Positions 20,590 to 31,961 of a stretch of DNA of 64,000 nucleotides are shown piece by piece. Position 1 is the first letter of the stretch. Every line of letters begins with the position of its first letter. Where the stretch lies: positions 1,364,001 through 1,428,000 of the forward strand of contig OX637344.1 of assembly GCA_951799405.1 (NCBI GenBank). The letters are read 5' to 3'. This stretch comes from Agapetus fuscipes. Its lineage: Eukaryota > Arthropoda > Insecta > Trichoptera > Glossosomatidae. The translations under genes were made by a program, and so were the position numbers. The notes under the pieces are model-generated. The model saw only the letters and a list, made by a program, of their open reading frames with translations. It had not been told where the DNA came from and made no database searches.

Positions 20590-21179
20590 GAACTGTGGGA
20601 GCGTGTTATGAATTGAATTCGTTTTTCCAGTATAAAAAAACGATGCCCTGCAACAGCAGAAGAGGCTTAAGTGAAAACTTTAAATCAGAATTAAATCTCG
20701 TGGCGGACAGAGCTCGGCAAAACTTTTGATGGAATTATCTTTTAATTTATCTTATCCCAAGTGAAACCGCAAGATTTTTTGCGTCTGCCAAAGTTCACCG
20801 GTAGTTTTTAACAATGTTAGTGAAGTTTAATATTTGATACAGGTGAGGAGGAAAGCGCCTCTATCGTGGAAATCTTAAAATACTTCTGCAGAGTTTAATT
20901 TCATTCCAGACAATATCTTTGCAGAACTTTAGGAAATTTTTCCTTTCGATTTTCTTTTACCAATTTAATGAAATGATATTTTTAGTAACATGGAGTTATT
21001 TTTCGGGAAATGTTTTTAATGTTTGTGGGCGTTGTTTTGACGGAAATTTATTTCAAGAAATTATTGGATTTATCATTTTTTCGAGAAAATTTTAATACAA
21101 AAGTTATGCGCCCATAATCTTTCTGTACGTAGTTATCTAATATGTTAAGATTAAATTGACATTTAGAGCTCACTTTTCA
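20590..21179. other. No recognised feature
   Basis: AT-rich; nothing recognised. Confidence 0.4.
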
Positions 21180-21350
21180 CATGTAAGTTCGACCTTACAC
21201 ATGATGCATGTGAACGTAGAAAATAAGTGCTCACATGAACACAAGCCTTGCAACAACTGCTTTTCCCAGAAATCGAAAAGGCATTGAAAAAAATGCCCAA
21301 GTTTGTACATCATAGGGGGTCAGCCTCATACCAACCTATTTGTCAAGGAA
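21180..21350 (-). mobile_element. SINE A, diverged, 5' two-thirds
   Basis: From ATGTAAGTTCGACCTTACAC to ACCTATTTGTCAAGGAA. Confidence 0.75.
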
Positions 21351-21645
21351 CACAAACTAAGGTAAACCATTTGTACGAGTAACCCATTTGTTCGAGTCAA
21401 GCATATTTTTCTCTCACTTAGTCATTTCTCTATCTAGTTATATATTTTTTCCCATTTCTACTTCGTAAAAAGCCCATTTCAACCGTATGGGACCTTATTG
21501 CTACGTATAATCTTAGTGACAATTATTTATGAACATTTTAAATACACAATACTACATTTTTATAACGTGAAAAAAAAACCTTTTCTGTACTGATTTAACA
21601 ATCATCATGCATTTATTTCATATAACCTAAAAACGACGTAACAAC

Positions 21646-23160
21646 CAGAGGCGGTTTCTATTAACGTGCATCCGTGCAGTGAGCTGCCTAGATTTTGTAA
21701 TAATTTTAGCAAAAAAATGTATACACTTTTAATAAAAATATATCGTGTGGAAGATGTGTTAAAAGATCGCTGAAGTAAAAAATCACTAATAATTATACGA
21801 AGCGCCTGATAAGCGCAAAGGACCGCTGTCATACATAATATTATAGTATAATTATTATACTTCTCGGGGCATATCGCTCAATGCACAGAGATCTTGAAAA
21901 ACTTCCATACATATTATGAAAAACTGTCGAATCCGTGGCTGTGAGAGAGATAGCAGATCAATCATAGCTTCTGTAACGCGGTAGACAAAGATGGCAAACG
22001 CCTTGCTACGTGCAACACCCAAATATTATGAAATAGTCGACGTGTGTTGACATTATATGAACAATGAACAATGAAACCATCATAAGTTAGACCTCCGCAC
22101 ACTAGACGACAGGCGACAGCGACTTGTCGGCGCGAATCGGCGATCGGCGCGACTCGGCGACAAGTGTGCGGAGCTTTGAACAAAATATATTAAAACTGTC
22201 GGCCGCAGCCTGTCGTCTAGTGTGCGGAGGGTCTTACTCTCCTTAGCATTTTAAAGAAAACATTGGTTATTACAATGTTGATTATAAATAATAATTGCCA
22301 AACTGGACTCTGGATGATTCACATCCGTTCAGTTGTTAGTTGACGTAGAGATATACAGTCATCGGTTGGCCTTTGATTTTGCGGGAATATTTTTTACATT
22401 CTTTTAAAAATCATCGTAAATTCATTACAAGATTGTTGTTAATTAATTTTCTGACTATGAATTTCAATAATAAAGCAGACGTGGACTTAATAAAAAAAAA
22501 ATGTTGTTCTTTCAAACAAAAATTGTTTAACAATGTAAAGCTAAATCTAAAACAGTGATTAGGGTATTTAAGCATCATGGCTGTGTGGTTGTGAATGGTT
22601 TTTTTCTTTCCGTGTCGTATAATTTGTGGTGAAAAATCGTGGAGCGAAGATGTGTCATGGATCTCGCTCACCTTACTGAGGAAGTTAAACATCATGCACT
22701 TTCGTAAACTCACATTGAGCATGTAATGCCTTTAAATTGATTAGGCCAAACAGATCTTCCACAATGGCTTGATGTTGGTTATAGAGAATCAATCAAAATT
22801 TTCAATGATAAAGTGCATGAGAACAGATTAATTATACCTATCTGGAACAATTTATTTTGTTAAATTTTGTGCCATTTTATTTGTTCCATTTTAAATAATT
22901 CGTTCTTAATTTAAATAATTTGTTCAATTTTAAATAATTTTATTTTGTTCCATTTTAAATAACTGTAAGTACGCGCTTAAATACATATATTCGTTATGCA
23001 AAATAACGGGTGTAGGTATGTACTCATGTATAGCTTAATAAAACATTATATATGTACGTATTTCTTACAATTTCCATTCAAATCAAATTGGAAAATAAAA
23101 GAAAAACTATAATTGCAGAAATTATGAACTGCCAAAAGTTTTATTGACGAGCCGCCTCTG
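21646..23160. mobile_element. Non-autonomous hAT element (hAT-1), 1515 bp
   Basis: Flanked by a perfect 8-bp duplication GTAACAAC (21638-21645 and 23161-23168). The termini are CAGAGGCGG and CCGCCTCTG. The 8-bp duplication with CAG-type inverted termini defines the hAT superfamily. No transposase was recognised inside; the longest ORFs lack zinc-finger BED or hAT dimerisation motifs. A Harbinger-like MITE is inserted at 22090. Confidence 0.9.
22090..22233. mobile_element. Harbinger-like MITE, 144 bp
   Basis: TTA target duplication (22087-22089 and 22234-22236). The inverted termini GACCTCCGCACACTAGACGA and TCGTCTAGTGTGCGGAGGGTC differ by one inserted base. A GC-rich core of CGGCG words is present. 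The 3-bp TTA duplication fits PIF/Harbinger. Confidence 0.85.
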
Positions 23161-23168
23161 GTAACAAC

Positions 23169-23981
23169 CCATTAAGGAAAACAAAATAAAAATTAATTAA
23201 TAAATGAATATTAAAATAAAAGTTGTATATTTAAATTCACGTAAATCCATTTGATTTCAAAACATACAAGCTGGTACAGAGGTTCACAGAAGAGCAGGAA
23301 ACTTCCTTTATAGCGAACTAGTTAATCTTGACGTAGAGGGGATGTTGTTACAAGCGAGTGACATTCAATATCAGTTTTCCAGACTACGGAAATAACGTAG
23401 ACACCCGCCTGTCTCGTAGAGGATCGTAGCAGCTCGTGAATCATCGTAGAAGATCGTAGACCTTCAACATTTACTTAGAAATATAATTTAAATGGAATTA
23501 GATATTAATATGTTGATGATTTAAAAATAAAATTATTGAATTTGATATATTTTCCTGTTGAATTAAGGATTTGCAAAAGAAGCATGAATGTGTTTTTTTT
23601 CTACTGAAATCCTTTAATTTAAAAAGAAGATGCCTCTAAAAGTAAAGAATAAATGTTTGAATAAAATATATCACGTGAACTTTCTTCTTAATCAAATCAA
23701 TTGATTTTTGTAAAACGCCTTTTAAAATCAAAAAAAGCCCTGAAAAAAATAATTAAAAAAGAAAATAGTATAAGATATCGGAGAAGTATCATTCCCAACA
23801 ATATTGGTAAAATCTCATTTTCAGTGTGTTCTCCTGAAAATTACGTAAATACTTCGAAAGTACTTGAGGTGAAATAAAAACTCAATTCATGCAAATGACG
23901 CTTTGCGTTTTTTTAATAAATATAATATACCTTCTCATAAACCTCATCATGTAAGAGTGAAACAAATTAAACAATCATGAC
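23169..23981. other. No recognised feature
   Basis: AT-rich. ATCGTAGA-like words recur near 23425-23462, but there is no clear repeat unit. Confidence 0.35.
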
Positions 23982-24471
23982 ATTTTTTTTTTTTTTTTTT
24001 TTTTATTATATAATATATTTATTTTGTGTATCTTATACATAAAAATTACAAAAAACTTATGAATAATATAGTTACAATATTACTTAACGCTATACATCAC
24101 CAATAAAAGAGACAAGCTCTTGTGCTTGGTGAGGGAGATTACGCTAAATTATACATAATATAAGTAGTAGTTATGGTATAAGTATGATATAAGTAGGTGT
24201 ATGGTATAAGTAATAGTTATGGAATAAGTCCAGATACTGCAATATGAACAATTTAAGCAAAATAATAGTGATCATTGTTGCCTGGAATAAATGTGTTTTT
24301 TTAGTTTAATTTTAAATTTTTTAAAGACATTAATCATTTTTAACTCATTGGGCAATTCATTAAAGAACATAATTCCCTTATATAAGAAACTATTTTCGAA
24401 ATGTTTTGTATGAAATTTTGGGATTTTTATATTATTTTGGTATCTTTTTGATAGATTTGATTCAGAGTGTT

Positions 24472-25053
24472 TTAATTGTTTTTTTTATAGATTTCCAAAA
24501 TAGAGTACTTTTTATAGATTTGGTCTATCGTTGGCACACTAAATTTTTTAAAGAGTAATTCTGTTGAGAATGTTGATGGTTTTTTTAATATAACTTTAAT
24601 AATTAATCTCTGCACCACTTTAACTGAATTTAAAATATTATTGTAAGTTCCACCCCATCCAATTATGACATATTGTAACATTGATTGTACAATGGAATAA
24701 TACACCATTTTCAAATGTTTAATTTTAAGAATATTTCTTAATCTTATAAATACATATATACATTTTCTTACTCGTTTGATTAATTGATTTATGTGAGTTT
24801 TCCATTTAAAATTGCCATCAATAATTAAGCCTAGATATTTTATGCTTTTGGTAGGGGTTAACATTGAACAAGTTTGTTGACAATTTTTTTTTTTATTACA
24901 TTTATGGCTGTGAATGAATATTTTAATTTCCTGTTCAGATTTTAATTCATGTATAGTGAAAGGCAAAAAGTTTGTTTTTTCAATATTTAAAGAAAGTACA
25001 TTACTGTCAAACCACTGTTTCAATTCATGAATGAACGGATTTCCAATCTTCAC
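24472..25053 (-). pseudogene. LINE-2 ORF2, thumb/C-terminal part
   Basis: 193-residue piece in a third frame. It has the post-RT pattern of jockey-group elements: LNIEKTNF, then IKYLGLIIDGNFKWKTHI, then a helical region with MLQYVIIGWGG. The open frame overlaps the RT piece by about 28 bp, which fits a one-base indel at the junction. It ends at a normal-looking stop, followed by an A+T-rich 3' UTR and poly-A. Confidence 0.78.
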
Positions 25054-26005
25054 CTTCTATTATAACTGCGGTGTCGTCTGCATAAGAAATTATTTTACCA
25101 TTGATTTTAAGTCTAAAAATATCATTTACATAAATAATAAATAGTATTGGTCCCAGTACTGTCCCCTGTGGAATACCGAACTCACTAGTTTCAGGTTGGC
25201 TATGTAGGTTATTAATCTTAACCACTTGGGGTCTCTCATATAAATAACTTTTTATCCATTCCAGGGATTTTGATTTTATCCCAACAGTATTTAGTTTTGT
25301 TATTAGTTTATTGTGGGAAATACTGTCAAAAGCTTTTTTCAAGTCGATAAAGATTCCAATACACTTAAGTGATTTATCTAGAGAACTATGTACATAACTC
25401 GATAGTGTAGCAATTGCATCTTGGGTGCTTCTGCCTTCCATAAAACCATATTGGTTCTCGTGAATTATGTCATTTTTCTTTATAAATTTAATCAATCTTT
25501 TTTTAACCAATTTTTCGAAAAATTTTCCTATGTTAGATATTACAGAAATAGGTCGGTAGTTGTTTATGTCTTCTCGATTACCTGACTTAAATATAGGCGT
25601 AACTACAGTTTTCTTATAATTACAGGGAAACGTTCCAGTTTTAAAACTTATATTGATAATGTACTCGAGAGGTTTTGATATTTGTTTTTTTATAAATTTG
25701 AGCGTTTCCACAGTAAGACCATCAAATCCAGGGGCAGAGCCACCTTTCATGTTTCCAATAACCACCTCTATCTCTTCCTGTGTAGTGGGTTGAAATATAT
25801 TCAACATACTGTGTGTATCATCTATATTACATGTCAATTCACTTTTATAATTACAAGGTATATGTTTAGCTAAATTCTTTCCCACATTTGAAAAAAAAGT
25901 GTTGAAAATATTAGCGGCTTTGGCAGGATTTTCTTTACAACACGTGGTATGGTTTTCATGGTTAATCGCAATTATTTCATCTTTTTTGTTTTTGTTTTTT
26001 TCCAA
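25025..26005 (-). pseudogene. LINE-2 ORF2, reverse transcriptase core
   Basis: 326-residue open piece continuing the endonuclease ORF after the first frameshift. It carries the RT fingers/palm blocks: APGFDGL, NNYRPISVIS, IFIDLKKAFDS with the first catalytic Asp, GIPQGTVLGP and the catalytic YADD. It ends shortly after YADD at a second frameshift (about 25028-25045), after which the thumb region continues in another frame. The catalytic residues are present, but the broken ORF cannot give a full-length protein. Confidence 0.82.
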
Positions 26006-26055
26006 TATATCGTTAATAACAGACCATACTCTTTTAGGATCATTTTTTGTGAGTT

Positions 26056-27267
26056 CTAATTTTTTTTGTAATAATTTTCTTTTGTTATTTTGATTAAGTA
26101 TGAAAGTTTTTTTTTAAAAGTATCAAAATATGTGTACAATTTTTTATTGTTTGGTTGTTTACGAGTTAGTTTATAGAGAGTTTCCTTATGCCGAATTGAT
26201 ACTATCAACCCATGCGAAATCCACGGTTTGATCGGTTTATATTTAGAACATTTTATGTTCAGTGATACATTTGTAGAATCTCTTACCAGTTCTGACATAA
26301 TTTTTTCAAAAAAATTACAGCATTTATGTATGTCATTCATTTCGTAAAGTTCCGACCAGTTCACCACATTTAATTGATCCTTCAGAGTGACTAAATTAAT
26401 TTTATTTATTTTTGGCACGTTATTCGATTTTAGTACCGCGATCTGCGGGATATAATGTTTATAGTTAAACATACATGTATAATGATCTGTTATAGTAGTG
26501 TGTATAACTGCAGAAGTAATATTTTGTAAATCGGTAATATTTGTAAATACGTGATCCAGACACGAAGGTCGTTGCCCACTTACGTTTCTAGTATATGAGT
26601 TAATACATGAAAAATAATTTAATTCAGCCAACATATTTAAATAACTATCTTTATCGCTTGTGGAGCAATTATCGGCAATATTCAAGTTGATATCACCAGT
26701 AAGAATGTTTTTTTTGTTTCTGAAGCTTGAAAGTATATTTTTTAATCCATCCACAAATTGTGAAACAATGGATCCATGAGTGCGATAAATCGCTATAATA
26801 TTATAGATTTGACAATGTTTTTTTATGCCAATGTTTAATACATTAACGTTATGTATGGTATCTATTTCATTTACGTAAAGTACGTTATATCGGTCTGAAA
26901 TAAATATCGCAATACCGCTATTTTTGTTTAATTTCGTTTCTGTTGCAATGTAGGAGAATCCGGGTATACTAAATGCGACTTCACCTGCGGAGTGGGTTTC
27001 GGTCAACACTATAAGGTCCGGTATATAATTTAATGTTTTTATTGAAACAATAAATTCGTCAAAATTTTTTTCTATGCTTCTTATATTCATATGACACATT
27101 GTAAAACTTTTTTCATGATTATTTAAGATCACATTTGCTTCATTGAAAGAGTCATATTCGAATTCGTTTACATTAAATTTAGTATCAATGCAATTATAAT
27201 TTAAATCCGTCATTAGTAAGAATTTAATAAAAAAACTAAACTTCAAAGTCAATTTTTTCTTTTGCAA
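26056..27267 (-). pseudogene. LINE-2 ORF2, endonuclease part (5' piece of a frameshifted ORF)
   Basis: 403-residue open piece. It carries the AP-endonuclease signature: N61 in MNIRS, E90 in TETH, a YRTHG motif, GDINLN near residue 193 and TDHY near 265. The likely real start is the second Met (MTDLN, 27213). The piece ends at a stop just after a run of eight T (plus strand, about 26061-26068). The frame continues in the next piece if that homopolymer differs by one base, so a one-base slippage explains the break. By family knowledge the domain nicks target DNA for target-primed reverse transcription. Confidence 0.8.
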
Positions 27268-28327
27268 ATTGCATCATTTTTTTTCTATATAGACAATCGA
27301 AATGATTCGATCTATGATTAGTATTATAACTCATTTTAAATTTATTATTTTGGGATACACAATTATTGCAAATAGGATCTTCATCTTTTTTGGGGCACAC
27401 AGCCAGGGTGTGGTCACCTGTACAATGAGGGCACACTGGTGGCTGCATCCTTGCCAGGCATCTTAGGGCTGTGTGACCATATTTTTGGCAGTGGTAACAC
27501 AGTGTTAGAGGGTTGCAGTCCTCTACGTAGACTCTTTGATATTTTATATTTATTTTCTTCTTTTCAATTAGGAGTTTCCTGATTTTTCCTGATGTTTGGA
27601 TTATGTAGTTAGTAGAGTCTCGCTCCTTACCTTCCCTGTCTGTGTTTTTTAGTTCTTTGATCAGTCTAATCGAGTTTTTGTCTTCTTCATACATCCCGTC
27701 GTTTTGCATTATTATGCCTTCGATAATTTCTTCTTCTGTAAGATGTCGCTGTAGATTTTTTAATATTAGTGCTGGTTTTTTTTTTTTTGGTACTTCTGCT
27801 TCCATATCTTTCCCAAGAATTTTGTTTATTGTACAACATAACCGTTCAGCATCAGTCTTCTTGAGGCATGTTATCACAATCTTGTTTTCGTTAATTTTTT
27901 TCAATCCAAGAATTCCAATCTTTAATTTTGCCAAATTTATATTTAATTGTATTTTTGTCTTTAGGTCATCAGTCTTTGAAGTGTTTTTCGAGGTTATTAT
28001 TATTGAGAATTTCGGTTGCGGCGGTGTATAATTATTGGTGCTTGTGTCAGCCGGTGCATTGGTACTTGCAGCTACCTTTGTTCCTACCGCTTGCGAATAT
28101 GTTTTTTTTAGTTGAATTATACTGTCCACGTTTTGAGTATATTCTTCATTTTTAGATATTAGGTCTTCTTGAATTTGTATGATTTTTTTTTTATAGGTAT
28201 TTTGCTCCTTAATGATGATTTCTTCTAGTAAATTTATATTTTGTTCCAATGAGTTTTTTATTTTTGAATCTTTAACTGATGTGATTTTCGTTATTAGATC
28301 TCGAATGTTCTTGAAAAGATCTTCCAT
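27236..28327 (-). CDS. ORF1 (gag-like, CCHC zinc knuckles) of LINE-2
   Basis: The open frame extends to 28432, but the Met at 28327 (MEDLF) is the likely start. The extra 35 residues are encoded by a CG-rich stretch that looks like 5' UTR. A lysine-rich helical N-terminus is followed by an RRM-like middle region and C-terminal knuckles: one C-X2-C-X4-H-X4-C (CYHCQKYGHTALRC), one C-X2-C-X3-H-X4-C (CPHCTGDHTLAVC), and a looser third cysteine pair (CNNC) with a distal H and C. This is the usual gag-like arrangement of jockey/I-group ORF1 proteins, which bind the element RNA. Its 3' end overlaps the start of the EN ORF by about 30 bp, a typical coupling for these elements. The frame is intact, unlike its partner ORF2. 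Confidence 0.82.
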   Translation of the reverse strand: MEDLFKNIRDLITKITSVKDSKIKNSLEQNINLLEEIIIKEQNTYKKKIIQIQEDLISKNEEYTQNVDSIIQLKKTYSQAVGTKVAASTNAPADTSTNNYTPPQPKFSIIITSKNTSKTDDLKTKIQLNINLAKLKIGILGLKKINENKIVITCLKKTDAERLCCTINKILGKDMEAEVPKKKKPALILKNLQRHLTEEEIIEGIIMQNDGMYEEDKNSIRLIKELKNTDREGKERDSTNYIIQTSGKIRKLLIEKKKINIKYQRVYVEDCNPLTLCYHCQKYGHTALRCLARMQPPVCPHCTGDHTLAVCPKKDEDPICNNCVSQNNKFKMSYNTNHRSNHFDCLYRKKMMQFAKEKIDFEV

Positions 28328-28492
28328 GTTTAGGCCCTGGATGGGCGTATGCCAGTAGGTTTTCGATTTGTATTCAAAAGTTATGTGTATCGCGCGGCAC
28401 AAGAATTGAACAAACACGTCTGTCTCGCACAAAGGTCACGCGCGCACTGATATATATTTTTTAGACATATTTTTTTATATTCATTAGGATGT

Positions 28493-28900
28493 ATATTGAC
28501 GGTTGAAAGGTAGAAGGGCATAAACGACATAAACTAAATTGTTCAGGAGAGCAGTTTAAAGTTTGAGATTGCAGAAAAATGACAAAACTTTTTTTTTTTT
28601 TTTTTATCATATTGAATCAAAACAGCACTAAAATTAAAAAAATAAAGGCACTACTGGCATTACTAATAATGTGGTTTCGATGTTTTACGATTTTTTATGT
28701 CACAAGCGCCTTTAGGACCAAAAAGGCCAAAATCTTGTTGGTTCCACAGAAACCATACTTTGAAAACGCAGTTGTTTGCAACAAAAAAAATCATCGTAGA
28801 GCTATGGGAGTTAGCGCATTAGAAAGAGCGGAAATTTTCAAGTAGGATAGCATTCATAACTCATTTTTGACCAAAATGTCTGCCTTTCAACCGTCAATAT
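28493..28900. mobile_element. MITE J, 408 bp with terminal inverted repeats
   Basis: Termini ATATTGACGGTTGAAAGG and CCTTTCAACCGTCAATAT. Possible TA duplications lie at the borders. The inside includes GTTTTACGATTTTTTATGTC and GGGAGTTAGCGCATTAGAAA, which recur in a second copy at 29652. Confidence 0.82.
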
Positions 28901-29407
28901 ATATACTAGAATGGGAAAAAAGTGTGTTTATATATTTTTCAATATGCTGTACATGAATTCAATACAAAATTCAGGCAACCTAATTCGACTATACAAAATT
29001 CATGTTATTTCTAAGAAATAATTTCATATTGTTTTACAAGAGACACATAAGCTTGTTATATCACATGAAACCCTTGTTCTTCTCCGTACTGTCTGCATGC
29101 CAAGTATCAAACATCTTTGCTGTATTGCAATCAAAACGTTTTCCCAGTTTTACCAGAAACTTAAACGTTAACTCAAGGTGCCTTTTAGTTTTCCATATAT
29201 TATTTCGGTTAACGCTCCCTTTGAGTTCTAACGCTTCATTCCTAGTCGATCAATTCAACCGCTGTGCTCTCAGATTACGTCTTTTGCCATCATTTGTTAT
29301 TATGTGACTGTAATTCAATACAACAGACGACACGAGTTCTCCTCGCAATTTCCCACTCACTTTCTTATTTTATTAACGCTGACACAAAGAATATAAATAT
29401 CAAACGA
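28901..29407. other. No recognised feature
   Basis: About 500 bp with no repeat family recognised. Confidence 0.35.
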
Positions 29408-29650
29408 TTCCTTGATTTATAGGTTGGTATGAGGCTGTCCACCAATACTGTAAAAAATGGTTCACTTTGCTAATGTCACCCCTGTTTCAGGGAAGGACGG
29501 CAAGAGTTGCAGGGTGTATGTCCATTTGAAATTAGGTTTTATGTTGTAGGTTCACATGAGGCATGTGCAAGCGCGAACTTGTACGTTTCTGGTTGTGGGA
29601 ATGCATGTAATGTGAATCACCAATGTAACATATATTTGCAACTTAGATTA
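29408..29650 (+). mobile_element. SINE A, near full length
   Basis: TTCCTTGATTTATAGGTTGG to GCAACTTAGATTAT. Confidence 0.87.
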
Positions 29651-29651
29651 T

Positions 29652-30040
29652 CTCCTGAACTATCAGGAGAGCAGTTTTTAAAGATTGTTTTAATTTAAAG
29701 ATTGCAGAAAAATGGCAAAACTTTTTTATTTTTATCATATATAATACAAATACAATGAAGGCATTTTTTGGCATTCCTTTAATGTGGTTTTACGATGTTT
29801 TACGATTTTTTTATGTCACAAGCGCCTTTAGAAAAAAAAGATCAAAATTTTGTCGGTTACACCAAATCCTTACTTCGCAAACGCAGTTGTTTGCTTGGGC
29901 ATAAATAACACAAAAATTGTCGTAGAGCTATGGGAGTTAGCGCATTAGAAAGAACGGAAAATTTCAAGTGGGATAGCATTCATAACTCATTTTTGACCAA
30001 AATGTCGTTTTTTATTACTGCCTTTTTAACCGTCGATATC
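29652..30040 (+). mobile_element. MITE J, left end lost
   Basis: Shares GGAGAGCAGTTT, TTTTACGATTTTTTTATGTC and TTAGCGCATTAGAAAG with J1. The right end TTTTTAACCGTCGATAT is kept. The left terminal repeat is missing at the SINE A junction. Confidence 0.78.
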
Positions 30041-30055
30041 TCAAACAATGCGAAA

Positions 30056-30165
30056 CATGGTTCACTTTTGTCTATGCCAACCCGGTTTCTGAGAAAGGCG
30101 GCAGGAGCTGTAGGTGTTTTTTACAGTATGGATTATCAGCTTCATACCAACCTATAAGTTAAGGA
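30056..30165. mobile_element. SINE A fold-back chimera
   Basis: A plus-sense piece (GGTTCACTTTTGTC...GGCGGCAGGAGCTG) is joined head-on to a minus-sense 5' end (ACAGTATGGATTATCAGC to CCTATAAGTTAAGG). Confidence 0.7.
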
Positions 30166-30316
30166 AACACAAAGAACATAAGATTAAAAATTATGAAAGA
30201 AGAAGCTGATAATTTTATGAATAATATTGAGTTTAATAAAATCAAAATTTCAAGGTTTTGTGTATTGGCATTGTGATGATTAATTTTAAACTAATAATTT
30301 AAAAATAAAGCACAAA

Positions 30317-30559
30317 CGGTGCTATTCTTATACATTTTAGTCCCCCGTTGAGCCCACGGTGTGACAAACTAATGATCTATTGGTATGAAGGCCTATCAAT
30401 TCAAGATGGCCGCAAGTAAACAGCTGATTTGTCTTCATAAAAACATTACCAAAATTCGGTAGGTAAGAATGACCGTGGTGATGAGACTTTCAGCCCAGGC
30501 ATCATTGTTTGTCAAAGTGTGGGCTCAACCGACGATTTAAATGTCTAAGAATAGCCCCG
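30317..30559 (+). mobile_element. MITE D with D' remnant inside
   Basis: Termini CGGTGCTATTCTTATACAT and ATGTCTAAGAATAGCCCCG. The subterminal GTTGAGCCCAC is mirrored as GTGGGCTCAAC. The middle carries the right arm of D' (GGTAGGTAAGAATGACCGTG). Confidence 0.82.
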
Positions 30560-31117
30560 AAAGTTTTTATTCACGATTCTCTTGATAATGCTGTGCTGTA
30601 ACATCTAAAGCGCTCGAAGAAATAAATCAACTCGTGAAGAAAAGCAGTGTTTTATTTTTACATTTTTTTTTTTTTTTGCTTTTTATTCCTCAGTCAAATC
30701 ATAATATAGGAATACTACTGTCTGTACGATAGGGGAAATAACAAAGTACACACGTACTACTGTTTTGTAAGGCTTTCAGGCTTGGCATTCCGGTCACGTG
30801 GTCCGTCTGGCTTCAGGGGGCTGAAAGAGGGAGGTGGGAGGGAAGAGTACCTAGCCCCTACCCCTAATGCCAGCCCCACCCCCTAATACCAGCCAATGAA
30901 GTCTAATTATTATTGAGAGACTTGGTTCTTGGTAATGGTGAAAGCCTGCAGCAACAGGGGTCCATCGAGTAATAACATAGAGGAGCAGAAACTTACTGAC
31001 TGTATTGATACATACTATAGCCCACATTTGTCTCAGTCCTTTTAAACATTGCAGTGATGTAGTCATACGAAACATGTTTTTACATGTCATATTCTGTTTT
31101 CTTGCTTTTGTCATCTT
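30560..31117. other. Spacer
   Basis: T-run at about 30660-30678 and a purine-rich stretch at 30815-30850. No gene or repeat family recognised. Confidence 0.35.
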
Positions 31118-31302
31118 GTGTTTTTTTTAAATAGACTTATGAAGAGGAATGCAATTCACCAACCTATTCTGCCTGGCCAGAAACAGGTATCAATGTCATT
31201 AATTCATTATGGTTTATTTGAATGAATTATTAACTAATTATTACCCAATTACATCTGTTGAACCAGGGTCAAGGTAATGGTCAAATGACCCAAGCGGGGA
31301 TC
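31118..31302 (-). mobile_element. SINE H (tRNA-like, poly-A)
   Basis: Matches the copy at 60866-61091: poly-A side TTTTTTTTAAATAG at left, GAATGCAATTCACCAACC, CAATTACATCTGTTGAACC, and at the right the B-box side GACCCAAGCGGGGATCC. Confidence 0.75.
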
Positions 31303-31900
31303 CACTAACGTTATTCCATTCCAAACACGCTAGAAAGATCAGCCCACTTGACCCCTCAGCCATAACACCGACTGTTCAACACTTGTTTATAACACATACC
31401 ATAATGTCTTAAAATAATGCCTTTTCTTTTTAAAATTCGCCAATTTTTTCGATCACAAGATTTTTAACGCGCGCGTGCTATGTGGTCCTATGTTTGGACT
31501 GGCTCGGGCAGCACACAGGGCAGCCATTATATTCGCAATGCTGCCAACTTTCTAGAAACATTTTTAAATTCGCCCTAGTTTTTTTGTACCCATGGAAATG
31601 CAACTGTTAAGTTATTTGTTCTCTTTCTTACTAAGGACCATTTTCGTAAGTAAGTTGAAACAGATATAAAATGTATATTTTCGTCAAAATAATTTCTAGT
31701 CCACATTTATCATAAGTCAGCGATTCCGAATGCCATCTTGAGATCAAAGGGATGGAACGATTTGAAGAGAATAATGATTAGCAGGCTTTGTTGGAAATTT
31801 CTGGAAAAAATCTTCTTCGAAGTTTTTTTTATTTCCAGATTTATTGATTGTCCTAATTTTGTTTGTAAAATTATCGATGAGAGAGATTTTGAAAAATAGT
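31303..31900. other. No recognised feature
   Basis: Mixed composition; nothing recognised. Confidence 0.35.
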
Positions 31901-31961
31901 CTATAATCTAAGCTGCCAAGATATATTACGTTTAAGATTCATATTACCTTCATTCCCATTT
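31901..31961 (-). mobile_element. SINE A tail fragment
   Basis: CTATAATCTAAGCTGCCAAG to CATTCCCATTTAA. Confidence 0.72.

Larger units (their letters stand above)
23982..28440 (-). mobile_element. LINE-2: full-length but inactivated jockey-like retrotransposon
   Basis: The order on the minus strand is a CG-rich 5' UTR, ORF1, ORF2 (two frameshifts), a 3' UTR of about 460 bp with GTATAAGTA-like words, and a poly-A tail seen as a T-run at about 23982-24003. The 5' end is near 28440. A separate terminal-inverted-repeat element (J) starts about 50 bp beyond it. No clear target duplication was found. Only single-base frameshifts break it, so inactivation looks recent. Confidence 0.75.

Noticed and set aside
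22411..22722. Possible hAT transposase remnant inside hAT-1
   Set aside because: No BED finger, DDE-like or dimerisation motif seen in any frame; composition looks non-coding.
28579..28845. 88-codon ORF starting MTKLFFFFF
   Set aside because: It lies inside MITE J and its frame is not kept in the second copy.
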